Assembly: GCA_002104905.1 (NCBI GenBank)
Contig: MCFE01000339.1
Location: 1 to 64,000 of the forward strand
DNA length: 64,000 nt
Reading direction: 5' to 3'
DNA from: Basidiobolus meristosporus CBS 931.73
Lineage: Eukaryota > Basidiobolomycota > Basidiobolomycetes > Basidiobolales > Basidiobolaceae
Part shown: piece by piece, positions 1-10,221 of the stretch
Numbering within the stretch: position 1 is the first letter of the stretch
Layout of the letters: every line of letters starts with the position of its first letter
Position numbers and translations under genes: made by a program
The notes under the pieces: generated by a model
What the model was told of the DNA's origin: nothing
The model's input: the letters and a program-made list of their open reading frames with translations, nothing else
The model's database searches: none

Positions 1-476
1 AGTAGATGGATTACTGGGCTTACTTGGCTCCACAAAGTATCCTTGGCATTTGTCTCAAAGGGTATTGTCTCATTGCATATAGGAATTTGACTGGGCTCAT
101 ATGTGGTACTGTTGTTAGGGGAGATAGGCTCAAAATCTATTAGTGAGCCTTCTTTGTCAGAGCTATCACTCTGCGTGCCATATTCAGAAGGCTGAGGTGA
201 GCCTAAAGGCATCACAAACTCACCTGACTCAGTTTGTGCAGGGTGACAAAGATGGCCAGGTGCCAATATAGAAGTACCAACTGGCTGGCAAGATAATGTT
301 GGTACAGTAGTGACCAATGAATGGTCAAATATGACTTGGTTGGCAAAACACTGGCCATGATCCTTATAATACTTCCTATGCTGTCTGCGTGCTTCATGGC
401 TGAGAGGCTTGCCACAATAGTCATGTGGTCTTTTTTCTCTTCTCTTATGGCGTTGAGTCAAAGTAGTCTTGTCCAT
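1..476 (-). CDS. Tnp2-type transposase, N-terminal part (copy A), cut by window start
   Basis: Reading leftwards from an ATG at 476-474, the frame is open without a stop to base 1 (158 codons). Homologous, broken copies lie at 33837-36250 and 43213-46130. Those carry the core that resembles the Tnp2 family of En/Spm (CACTA) transposases: a CWPLILINLNLPP stretch, a GPKSL-like stretch, and GDTPAISKI. This part holds only the N-terminus. It is basic at first (KRREKRPHDYCGK, with a Cys and spaced His residues that may be half of a zinc finger), then Ser/Pro/Thr-rich. The start was chosen because the frame is open and the equivalent copy-C start at 43213 lies the same ~220 bp from its divergent partner gene. 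It may be an intact gene continuing outside the window. The Tnp2 family call rests on the homologous copies. Confidence 0.6.
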   Translation of the reverse strand, partial: MDKTTLTQRHKRREKRPHDYCGKPLSHEARRQHRKYYKDHGQCFANQVIFDHSLVTTVPTLSCQPVGTSILAPGHLCHPAQTESGEFVMPLGSPQPSEYGTQSDSSDKEGSLIDFEPISPNNSTTYEPSQIPICNETIPFETNAKDTLWSQVSPVIHL

Positions 477-698
477 GGGGCAAACAGTTTGACCTTCAAC
501 AATGTAACGGTATTATATCACTTTTTGGTCAATACTCATGTGAACTTAAGACAGTCTTGTATCTGAGACATCCCACCTATATGAATGTAAGATTCAATGA
601 TGACCCGCCATAGTAGGTATTATAAATAAAGTTGTGGCACCACATACACACATATATGTAACACTATTTCCCCTTTGGTTTGACTCACTTCCATATAT
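477..698. promoter_or_regulatory. Shared divergent promoter of transposon copy A
   Basis: This 222-bp gap separates the start codons of the leftward Tnp2 gene and the rightward partner gene. A TATAAATA-like box at about 618-627 lies some 75 bp before the rightward ATG. A TATAATA-like box on the minus strand near 510 lies some 35 bp before the leftward ATG. The same arrangement recurs in copy C (42993-43212, 220 bp), which supports a conserved bidirectional promoter. Transcription start sites were not determined. Confidence 0.5.
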
Positions 699-2748
699 AT
701 GCCGCCAAAAAATAAAGCAAAGTTGTCTGGTTCTCAACCAAACCCCACTGCTGACGGCAACAGAAGAACGGTTGGACAACAGCTTGCTTTGACATTCAGT
801 GCAACAAGTAGGGCTACATCTATAAAAGGCCCTGTGGACAGTGTGCCCATTGAAGGTAATAATGCAGACTCCTCAGGCTCTCAGTCAAGTAGGCAATTGA
901 GAACCTCTGCGGAGCCTCAAGCTGACCATTGTGCTCAGGCAGATGAGAATGTAGCAAATGCAGTACCCTCTGTTGAAGATCAGCAAGTGGCCATGATAAC
1001 ATCACCACCACCCATATTAGCAAGTATGTTGTCAGCTCATACCAAAGCATTAATGAAGCAATTAGGTGCAGTGGCTGATAGGATAGATGCAATGGCCCAG
1101 AGAAATCAGGAAGTAGTCCAGAAACAGGATGAGCAGATAATACATGTAGAGCAATCAATATCCCCCATAGAGAAAGCAGTATCTTTGCTGCAACAAAGGA
1201 ACTCAAGTAGCTCAATGTCACAGCCAAGAATTGAGCCATATCCCAATGTAACAGCAGAGGAACACCATACAGTCTTTGAAGCACAACAACAGTGCCCAAA
1301 GATAAAGCCCGCAGAAAAACCTATCATGGCATGGGAGGGAGACAATGTGGTCTTTATACTAAAGCCCAAAAATCAAAGACATTAAAGATCTGTGAAGCTG
1401 TTGAGTGCAATAATGAAGAGTGGGCTAATATACAACAGGCTGTCAGAAGTCTAGCATGTCATCACCTTAAGGCTGGCATACCATTGGACCATCAGGAACT
1501 CAAGGCCAAGCAGAATGCACTTGACTTGCTCCATGAGCATTATCCTGGATTCAAACAGGCAAACAGATTTTGGGCCAGCATTGGTATGCTAAGAAAGTAT
1601 CTTAAGAATAGCAGAAACTGTCAAAGGCAGAAGAACAAGGGTGCCATGGCTAAAAACCAGCAGCTTCCTCAAGAGCCTGTTACAAGCCAAAAGCTCCAGA
1701 TAAGCATCCAAGAGATATCAGGCAGCTGGAAGAGTGCCAATTAAGGACAAGCAGGCAGACATGGATGCTCCAGCACAACCTTTATCAAGGAAAAAGTGTA
1801 GTACCACTCAAGAAGCACCCAGTCAAAGTAGCAGTGAAGGACCTGGCAGTGATAAAAACCAGCTGCTTTTATAGGAGCCCATCACAACTACAGTTGAGAG
1901 CTCAAAACAAGCTGAAAAGAAACGTCAGGTTGCCAGAAGAGTGCCAGCAAGGGACAAGCAGGCCAAAACAGATGCCTCAGAGCAGAATTTATCCAGGAGA
2001 AAATGTAGTTCTTTACAAGAAGCACTCAGACAAAGTAGTAGTGAAAGACCTGGCAGTGATAAAGGAAAAGGTAAAGGGAAAATGTCTACTCAAGCCTGAG
2101 ACAGGGAGGCATGCAAAAAAAACTGCAGTTCTTGCCAATTAACACCGCAGGCCAGGAACAGACTGAATCCCATCATAGCCAAGAAGAATTACCAAGAAAA
2201 CAGCTGTTTTCACAAGAGTTGGAAGCGCAGCCAGTTGAGCTACACTCCAGCAAGGTAGATGAGTTTGCTGAAAAAGGCAATTTGTCTACCACAGCCTCCA
2301 TTGTTGACAGAGTGAAGATCCCACTGACAGACAAGGCTACAACATCAAGAGCTCAAACAACTATCACAATGCCTTCAGTGGAGTTTTGGATCATTAATAG
2401 GCACACCAAGAGGTTGCAGCACTTCTTCAAGAGCAGTGCTCAAGAAAATGCACTGGAATATTGCAAGGATTTATTGCAAAGACTGGCAGATGAGGAACTA
2501 GACCTTGCAGTGCCAGCTGAAGACCAGGATGTGGGAACCAGTGAATGAACAGTGGCATAAAGCTGTTGGGATCCCACCAAAGTCATGGAACCAGAGCATT
2601 ACAGCAAAAATACTTATTGAGTGGTGGATTTCAATGGAGTTACTTGTTAAGTGTGGGATTGGGCTTAATGTTAGTGTAGGGTATAGAGACTTGTATAGGT
2701 CAATACAATTGGCAATTGAGGTACAACTGAAGTTTCAACGGAAATAAA
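699..2748 (+). pseudogene. Unrecognised partner protein of the Tnp2 transposon (copy A), frameshifted
   Basis: The reading frame begins MPPKNKAKLSG at 699 and is open to 1385. Coding similarity to the other copies continues in shifted frames: about 1375-1744, 1765-2142, 2111-2548, and a tail to 2748. The first shift is near 1372-1385, where copy B reads on differently. The N-terminal third is Ser/Gln-rich. Around residues 125-165 there is a Gln/Glu-rich heptad-like stretch that could be a coiled coil. A second block (NALDLLHEHYPGFKQANRFW) is well kept between copies, followed by Lys/Gln-rich, Ser-rich sequence. I recognise no family. Its constant position, divergent from Tnp2, suggests an accessory DNA-binding role analogous to TnpA of plant En/Spm; that is inference. 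At least three frame breaks make this copy a pseudogene unless it is spliced. Confidence 0.55.
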
Positions 2749-3078
2749 TCAATTTGTACGCATGAAAAGTAAGAGAAACAGTTGAGTCAGGAAGTAAGGA
2801 GTGTAAAAAAGAGGCAATAGCCAATCAATTCACACAAATGTAGGAGGCAATAGGGTGTCTGGGATCAGAAAGTGAGCAAATTGGCAGGGAACCAATCAAA
2901 AGCCACTTATACATTGTTGTGATGAAAAATTTTGACAAAGTTTTTTGTGAAATCTGGGGTGTAATTATTTTTCAACAGTCTCTGGACAGAGTCCTGACAA
3001 GATCAGTACCTCTCAGTCATGGGACATTAACTTTGTGACGGCCTTTTGATGGGATCATCTCAATAATTTTTCATAGGG

Positions 3079-3663
3079 TACCTCAACAAGCCAAAGCCAA
3101 AAGCTTGAGGAGAGCCCCTCAGAGGAGGAGAATAGTGTCATGATCACATGACATCCCAGGTCTCCAATTATCTAGCCAAATCATGTCAGTGAAGAAATTC
3201 CAGTTCTGTATAGAAAGTTCCACTACTTTGTAGCAACTTCTTGAAAGCTCCAAATCAATGTTACACAATGGAGCATTCTATGGAAGCTTCCCATTAGGGT
3301 TTATGTAGTCCCATGCCATATATGGCAATTACATGTCACATGACCTAGTCACATGATCAGCTGACCCCTGACATATATCCATGTGATATTCCAGTCTGTT
3401 CTTTAGTATATTCTATCTTAGCACACTTACTGTGCCTCACCCCAGAACCCCATCAGTATTAGCCAATATCTCTCAGCATCCATATTGCCAAAAAGTATAT
3501 ATAGTCCTATCCCCCCTTATGTATTCCTCAGTCTGAGAAACACAGGTCTTGAATAAACAGCCTTGCATTGGAAATCCACCTTGCCTTGTTGATCCATACC
3601 TAAGTCCTTTCCTGGTCCTGCCTTGCCTAGCCCTACTCTCCTGCCTTGTGTCTATTCATAACA
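3079..3663 (+). mobile_element. Gypsy-type 3' end with LTR (Gypsy-2)
   Basis: 3136-3663 (528 bp) is an LTR: it starts TGTCATGATC, ends TTCATAACA, and carries a TATATATA box near 3498 and an AATAAA signal near 3552. The bases just before it form a purine-rich tract (GAGGAGGAGAATAG), as expected of a plus-strand primer site. 3079-3135 is the remaining internal sequence. The same LTR occurs inverted and cut at 63479-63631. No 5' LTR or pol is present here. Confidence 0.65.
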
Positions 3664-4109
3664 ATGTGATAGTTAGACCCATCCAACTTTTCAGCAGAGG
3701 GAAAAATTCCAGTAATAGCAGTAGTAGACATTACAGAAAGTGACAGCTTGGGGCTTGCAGCCTGTTGTAGGAGTCTTAGAGATATTGGAAGTAATTGGGA
3801 GGACAAGTAGATTATGTGGTTTTCACCTAATAACTTATTGAATATAAAGTGGTATTTATACTTTTACATGGCTTTGGCATAATAAACATGTATAATAGGC
3901 TTAGAAAGGTCCCAAAAGCATATGTCTAAAGTTTGGGGCTGTTTGAACAAATTTAGGAATTTTCATGTTCTAGGTGCCTGATATTTTGGTGAAAATATTC
4001 CAAGTAAATCTCAACAAGGAGTTTTGTCAGTATTCTCTAATATTTGTAGGTAATGATCTAAGTGGCTAAGCTAGATGAATTTTTAGGTGGAATTACAAAT
4101 TTTACAACA
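3664..4109 (-). mobile_element. Copia-1 5' end, inverted (LTR plus gag start)
   Basis: 3763-4109 (347 bp) is a Copia-1 LTR in minus orientation. Reading leftwards it runs into the primer-site region, partly altered here, and then the first ~30 codons of gag, matching those at 23787. The gag sequence is cut at 3664 by the Gypsy-2 LTR. The right edge at 4109 is the junction with the GC-richer gene island. Confidence 0.8.
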
Positions 4110-4725
4110 CTATGCAAACTATTTCCCACGCGATTCATATTTTGCACATTATCCCAGGTATTGATGTTGTTTTTGGATAGGTCAAAGAGTTGCATCACAT
4201 GGGAGTTCATTCATATTGAAAAGTGTGTAAGCGCGCGGACCTAACTATATAGATAGCAAAATGCTCCACCTTGTATGGCGGATACACCACCCGGCCAATC
4301 TAGCGCGGTGGGTCCAGGAACTTCATAATGGCTTGTCAGGGCTGGAAGCATACCTATGGAAAGCTTGAAGAAATCCACAATAGAGCTCACCCGCATTATG
4401 CATTGAGCAATGTTCCGATTTGATGGTTTGTTTGCTAGGATTAATAATCAACTGCAACCGCTCATTTTGGCACTGTCCTTGTTAGATCGCCATTTGCTCG
4501 ACATTGAGAACTGGCTCACCAATTCCACAGGCACTATTGCATCAAGAGTATTTATATTCATGGTCATGTGAATCACGGGAATCTATCCAATTGTGGTACA
4601 AGTATGTGCTCTCCGCCCTCGCTTTTGCTCACTATGACCGAGATCTGCATGTGAGTCATATTGGTGGACTGGCCAGCAGTACATAAACGCATCCATGTTG
4701 CAACGCTTAGCCACATAAAGCAGAA
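4110..4725. other. Intergenic, start of gene island
   Basis: Composition rises in GC from about 4225. No convincing gene is visible. It contains the 5' flank of the decarboxylase gene. Confidence 0.5.
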
Positions 4726-6309
4726 ATGGATGTTGGGTCCCCGGAATTAAGAAAACACTTGCTACGAATCATCGAGCTTGCGCTATTCCGGCACGAGAAT
4801 CTGCATCAGCTTCCAACTCTGCCGGAGATGGATGAGTTGTTGACACAGGCGCGGGATGCCACTTTACTGCAGCAAAAATTGCCCATCGAGGGTCAGTCTT
4901 TAACCGCTACGATGGATGAGGTGTTTGAGAGCATCCTCCCAAGTCTGACCAATGCAGCAGGGCCAAAGTACACAAGTTAAATCGAAATCGTGTCTCGTTT
5001 CTACTCGCTAATTCTGCCTCACTCAATCTAGGTGGTTTGGCCTTGTTACAGGGGGAGTGACACCAGCGGCATTACTTGGCGACTGGCTGACCCCTCTCTA
5101 CGACTCCAACCTTATAGTTCACCTACCGGAAGAATCTATTGCGACAGTATTGGAGCAGCATGCATTGGATATGGTCCTGGATTTATGTGATCTCCCCCGC
5201 GATCGTTTTGTAGGAAAAACCTTGACCACCGGTGCTTCAGCAAGTAATGTCCTGGCACTCGCACAAGGAAGGCAGTGGGTTTGTGCGACTCGATGGAACA
5301 TAGATTCTGCGGAAGATGGCATGTGTGGCAAGGTGGTGAAGGTGCTCGGCGTCAAGGTGCATGCCAGCATTCTCAAGGCCATGAGTGTTGTTGGCTTGGG
5401 AAGAAAAAATTACATCGAGGTGTCGCAAGAAGGGAGTATCCTGGCGTGGGATCTGGAAAAGCTAGAGGCCCTCCTCAAGGAATACAAAGAGACTGACACT
5501 ACGGGGGCGATAGTTGTGGCTAGCTTTGGCGAGGTCAACACCGGTGCGTTTGTTTCGGACATCCCCAGAGTCAGAGAGCTCTGTGATAAGTATCAGGCAT
5601 GGTTACATATCGATGCTGCCTTTGGAATGTATGCGCGTGCCTCAAAGGCGTATGCCCACCTGTCACCGCACCTTGAGCTTGCTGACAGCATAACATCTGA
5701 TGGACACAAGGTAAGAGCGAAAATTTCTCGAATCGCTCGGGAGTAGTGAATGCGCGAGAAACATGCTTAATCAACCTTATGTAGTGGCTTAATGTGCCTT
5801 ACGACTGCGGGCTGTACTACACCCGGCATTTGGATGTTTCTCTGCAGGTGTTCGGAGGAATCAAGGCGGCTTACCTTGAGACCAACGCCACTGCCGATAG
5901 CATTCCCAATCCCATGAGCACCAACATTGAAAGCTCTAGGCGATTCCGAGCGCTGCCGCTGTATATGTCGCTGAAGACTTACGGTGCTGAAGGCTACACC
6001 AAGATGATCGAAAGTAATTGCTTGTTTGCCAAGAAGCTTGCCGACTGGCTTCAGCAGCATCCGCTCTACGAACTCATCACTCCATGCCATTTGAACATTG
6101 TTCTTTTCCGGGGAGCTGGGGAGAGATGGGTCGGCCGCGCTCGACATCAAGAGCTCATCCGTGCTTTGAAAGCCACGGGTGATATCTATGTCACAGCAAC
6201 GGAATGGAACGGACAGGAAGCCATTCGAGCTGCAATCAGCAACTGGCGAACCGACTTTGAACGTGACTTCGAGGTGGTGACGAACGCACTCGAGAAGGCA
6301 GTTCAATGA
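4726..6309 (+). CDS. PLP-dependent group II decarboxylase family protein
   Basis: Three exons are inferred: 4726-4967, 5032-5710 and 5785-6309. The introns of 64 and 74 nt start GTACAC and GTAAGA and end TAG; a CTAAT branch site lies at 5008. They join to 481 residues, a normal length for the family. The first join restores PKWFGLVTGGVTPA, typical of this family. The catalytic lysine is Lys307, the last codon of exon 2, which reads on into WLNVPYDCGLYY. The upstream HIDAAFG holds the Asp (about residue 275) expected to pair with the PLP ring nitrogen. The family decarboxylates aromatic amino acids, glutamate, diaminobutyrate or tyrosine; the substrate cannot be read here. There is no signal peptide, so it is probably cytosolic. 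A putative AATAAA signal lies at 6429. It converges on the GMC gene. It appears intact. Confidence 0.88.
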
Positions 6310-6711
6310 TTATCCATGTTCACAACTAACTCGCGATCCGTTCTGGCACAGATACGGTACACTCATGCCCCCTCCCCTTCCAAATGCACATAGGGCAGGT
6401 GTCCATTGCAACAGCAACACGCAGCATTAAATAAAAAATTGGCCGGCCTCATTGGCGGCGGAACCCTAGCCCTGACCTACGCCAAGACAAGGCTGCCAAC
6501 CCAAGACTCGTCTACCTTCTCTTCGGCTCAACGAATGGCAACGACGAGGTTGGAGGCTTGATGCAAAGTGAAAAGATCCCGATTGTCGTGCCGGCCTTGA
6601 ATTAAGGTTGTATTTATTACATGGGTATACATAAGTATTAACTACTTCTGAATTGGGCGCGCCATGAAACTTCAGTGCCATGCTTGCGAACGACGTGGTG
6701 CACGGAGCATC
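6310..6711. terminator. Convergent 3' regions of decarboxylase and GMC genes
   Basis: This 402-bp gap between two stop codons holds AATAAA at 6429-6434 on the plus strand and AATAAA on the minus strand (TTTATT at 6613-6618), each suitable for one gene. The two 3' UTRs could overlap. No other gene is seen. Confidence 0.5.
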
Positions 6712-8499
6712 TTAGGCACTTGCTATGATCTCCTCGGCAACCTTCTGCGCCAACATGTGAATGTACAGCACTGGGAAGTAGCCAGGGATTTCGGGGAATA
6801 CAGAGGCATCCACCACGCGCAGGTTTTTGGCGCCACGAACCCGAAATTTGGAGTCAAGCACCGCCATCGCGTCTCCGTCCTCTCCAACTTTGGCTGTGCA
6901 GCAGGCATGATGTCCCCAGGAGATTTCGCGGATGTACTGCTTCAGTTGCTCATCGGTGGTTACGTTTTTCCCGGGGAGGTACTCGGTGAATTTGGACCAG
7001 ATCGAGCCGCTGGTACGCTTGCGTTGTTGGCGAATCTGGCTTACAATAGCGTTCAGGTCATCCTCGCCACCCTGCTCGAAGTAGTGGAAGTTGATGTATG
7101 GGGTATCGAAGGGGTCGGCAGAGCTCAGACGAACAACACCCGCCTTGTTCTTGGTGTGCGCCTTGAGGATAATCTGGGAGAGGGCATCCGGATGATCGGC
7201 CGCGACTTGGGAATATCCCTTGAAGTAGCCCTGGAATTGGACGGGGAAGTTAAGCGTGAACAGGTCAGGCTCGGTCAAGCCTGATTGGGACTTGTCCATG
7301 AAGGCAGACACGACGCCGTTCGAGATGTAAGGGCCTGTATGGTACTTGCGATACTCCTCGTAGCACGGATCGCTGGAATTCGCCCAGAACTTGCAGTTCT
7401 TGAGAAGGCTGAACTTGCGGTCCCACTTGACAATGAACGGCGTCTCATATCTGTCCTGCATGTTGCGGCCAACTCCGGGAAGGTGGATTTTGGTCTCGAT
7501 GTTCATCTCCGTGAGGTGCTCCTTGTCGCCAATGCCACTGAGCATGAGCAACTGAGGGGTGTTGAATGTGCCCGCGGAGATGATGACCTCCTTCCTGGCA
7601 AGGACTTGGCCTGAGGTAGCATTCTTGCGGTTCCCGTTGCTGGACAAGGGACTAGCCTTGTAGAGATACTGTCCCTTCTGGAACTCAACCCCCTTGGCGA
7701 CGTTCTGTTCATCGAGAATAATCTTCGTGGCCAGCGTATCGGTCCAAATGGTTAGTTTTCCTTGGCTGGCCACATTCTTGATGTAGCCGGAGTAGTCGCC
7801 GCGGCGGTAGGTGTTACCATCCACGTTTTGGGGCACGAAGATGGTCCCCTCTCTGTCGGACTCGAGCTTGCCCAGTAGGGTTTTTCCGTTCACATCGCGG
7901 AACGGGTTGCCAATGATGGCCGTTAGCACGTCAAGGAACTGAGGATCCAAGGTGAGCTGACGGAGGAAATTGATGTAGCTAGTGGGGAACCAGCCATCAA
8001 AACCGTGATCGGGGTTGAAGACCTCCGAGCGGTAATAGTTGCGCTCCATGCGTTTGAAGTACTTGCGCATGTTCCCTTCCTTCCAGCTGTTGTCGTTAGT
8101 GGTCTTAACCATCAAATCGAAATCCCGGGTGTTGGGATACAGGGCAATCATCGCGTGGTGGTTGGGACATCCTCCCAAGGCACCAACACGAGGATAGAAG
8201 ACGTTTTGGCGGAGACCGGTGCTTTCGGGATAGTGCTTGACGAAGTATTCAAACGAGATGGCCGGATCTTCTGACGCTCTGATGTGCAGAACGGGAGTAG
8301 TGGTGACCCCGCTGGAGTGATCTGGACCGGCCTCGATTAGCAATGTGCTGAATCCGGCTTTCGCCAGCTCAGTAGCAACTACGCCTCCACCTGCCCCACT
8401 CCCCACCACTACATAATCGAACTCCTGTTGACCCTGAACATGGAGAGTAAGCGAGAGAGTGGCCGCGATGAAGCCCAATAGATTGCGTCCTAAAACCAT
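6712..8499 (-). CDS. Secreted GMC oxidoreductase (FAD-dependent)
   Basis: This is an unbroken 595-residue frame without introns. Residues 1-23 are a hydrophobic signal peptide ending near VQG. GSGAGG at 33-38 and the acidic residue in LLIEAGPD (E56) form the FAD-binding fold. GALGGCPNHHAMI at about 106-118 matches the first GMC signature region, and SAGTFNTPQLLMLSGIG near residue 310 the second. SWGHHACCTAKVG at 527 carries the likely catalytic His. The second conserved His/Asn near the C-terminus is not obvious: PEIPGYFPVLYIHML stands where many GMC enzymes have an N-x-N or H-x-N motif, as in one fungal subgroup. The family oxidises alcohols, sugars or aryl alcohols using FAD; the substrate is unknown. 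A CATAAATA-like box lies about 90 bp upstream (near 8590). Confidence 0.92.
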   Translation of the reverse strand: MVLGRNLLGFIAATLSLTLHVQGQQEFDYVVVGSGAGGGVVATELAKAGFSTLLIEAGPDHSSGVTTTPVLHIRASEDPAISFEYFVKHYPESTGLRQNVFYPRVGALGGCPNHHAMIALYPNTRDFDLMVKTTNDNSWKEGNMRKYFKRMERNYYRSEVFNPDHGFDGWFPTSYINFLRQLTLDPQFLDVLTAIIGNPFRDVNGKTLLGKLESDREGTIFVPQNVDGNTYRRGDYSGYIKNVASQGKLTIWTDTLATKIILDEQNVAKGVEFQKGQYLYKASPLSSNGNRKNATSGQVLARKEVIISAGTFNTPQLLMLSGIGDKEHLTEMNIETKIHLPGVGRNMQDRYETPFIVKWDRKFSLLKNCKFWANSSDPCYEEYRKYHTGPYISNGVVSAFMDKSQSGLTEPDLFTLNFPVQFQGYFKGYSQVAADHPDALSQIILKAHTKNKAGVVRLSSADPFDTPYINFHYFEQGGEDDLNAIVSQIRQQRKRTSGSIWSKFTEYLPGKNVTTDEQLKQYIREISWGHHACCTAKVGEDGDAMAVLDSKFRVRGAKNLRVVDASVFPEIPGYFPVLYIHMLAQKVAEEIIASA

Positions 8500-10221
8500 G
8501 ACCTTATATCAAATAAAGCAGCGGTTGGCCCAAGAAGAGGCTAGCTAAGTGGATTATGAATGAAGCATCTGGGCCAGGTGCGTTGGTATTTATGTGGTTT
8601 CCGGTGGAGCTGTATCGTGTCAGCATACGCTACGAACTGCTGCTGGAGCAGAGAATTTCTTCGTGTCAGTGCAACCGATTCAGGTTCCTTCCCTTAGCGG
8701 GACGGTTGAGGTTGTAGACGATATTAAGTAGCACTGTATACGACATCCTCGTGCTACTTATCAACAGCGTTGTATTTGGAATCCCCCCTAATCCAACTCT
8801 CGCTATAGATCAGCCAGCTGTATTAAGGCGGCATCCAGGAGGAATGGATTTGGCGCAGCCTGAAACGCCGCAAGAAAATGCCCAGAGCAGACACATAAGC
8901 ACCAGTGGTTTACGCAGAGAGTAGCCCACCATCGAAAGCCGGAATGCTTGCCTTCGTGAAAGAAGTCGCATCCAGGGAACAATGCTAGACTGTGCTCAGC
9001 CGAATGCGTAAGAGTTGGAGGTTTGTACCAGCTAGAAATGCTATCTTCAGAACACCTGCATGGACTAATCCGGACCCTGAGTGGTACCTTTGTAGCATAA
9101 TAATTGATTGAGCCGTGATCTGCAAAATTACTGCCATTGTTGCTGGCATCAGACGTACCACCAAGTATTGCAATACGGTGAGCATCGCTATGTTGAGGAT
9201 CTCCATACAGATAGGTCTTCGTGACGACGGCAACTGGCCAATCTCTCCCAACCACTGGGGTGGTGGCTGTGATGTAGGATACCCAGGCCTAACCGCTCGA
9301 TCAGAGTCCGTTATCCAGGAAATACCAATACTTACTGATGGATTTGCTCGGGCGGGGACAAGTTGACAATGCAAAGCCAACCCTGCTCCAGCATTGGCCA
9401 CCACCTCAGGCAAAGCCCGCACACGCCATCGAGCGTTCTGGCTCCATGAAGCTGAGCAAAACAATAGTTCGCATGCTCCTAAACCACCGGCCAGATCTCT
9501 CGATCATCTCGCTGTGCATCCGATATAAGCGGCAATAGCCATTACGCAATGACCCAATGCAAGCCCTATTTAGCCATCTCCTGGCGAGGGAACGAAGCTC
9601 AGATTAATAGCCAATGGATGCTACATAAGCTCTGTGGAACACCTGCCAATTATGGGATTTCTGGGATTGTTGCATTCTCAGCATGAGCGTTGAAGGCCCA
9701 TTCTCGGCTCGAAATCATCACGCTCGTCTCGAGGCCAAATCAACAGTGTGCCATGCGCGACAACGTATGTCTCTGCCGAGCGCAAAATGCACCCGTGCAC
9801 CCTACGAATGAACCAGCGGTTTCGTGCTGAGCAATCTGAGTGGTGCCATTCTACATGGTAAACCGGAACTTGCGCTTGATCAGTTGTGCTCGAAGAAGTG
9901 TGTCGTGTGCTACGCTGGACACACCGTGGTCATCCATTCTAGGGATGTAAAGATGGGCGGCCCAATTCTCAGCAAACTCGATGAATGGGAAAATCAATGG
10001 TGTGCTACATTTCTTTTATAAGACCTGGGGCCACCTTCCGATGCCATTCGCCCCGCCAGGAACTCTGGATGGCGAGGCTGGAATCGTGGGACGTGCAGAC
10101 CCAATGCCGCAGCGATATAGATCGTTCAAGTGTTTATTTGGATGATAGATTAGTTCCATTGGGTATTACAAAATCAGTGGATTATTGGTGCGAGCAAGGG
10201 TGGAAAGGAAATTACACTAGA
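8500..10221. other. Long spacer without a convincing gene
   Basis: It holds the GMC promoter (about 8500-8700) and the CotH 3' end, with minus-strand AATAAA (TTTATT at 10133-10138), 84 nt past the CotH stop. Open frames of 80-160 codons occur on both strands (for example 8803-9255 and 8985-9464) but overlap one another, show no recognisable domain and look like chance frames in balanced-GC DNA. Confidence 0.4.

Larger units (their letters stand above)
1..3078. mobile_element. Two-gene Tnp2 DNA transposon, copy A (left end outside window)
   Basis: This unit is the leftward Tnp2 gene, shared promoter, rightward partner gene and a 330-bp non-coding right tail. It ends at 3078 with AATAATTTTTCATAGGG. 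The Tnp2-side end of copy C (46315-46331) ends AATTATTTTTCATAGGG in the outward direction, so the family has inverted ends beginning CCCTATGAAAAAT. This differs from the CACTA start of classical En/Spm. The tail (2749-3078) holds no gene and is shared with copies B (41001-41360) and E (61440-61920). Confidence 0.55.

Noticed and set aside
820-1299. 159-codon minus-strand frame inside partner gene A
   Set aside because: It is antisense to a frame conserved in several copies. A related frame in copy B (37905-38441) mirrors the sense gene only.
8803-9464. Overlapping minus-strand frames of 150-159 codons
   Set aside because: They overlap each other in different frames, show no domain, and have no splice or promoter pattern.
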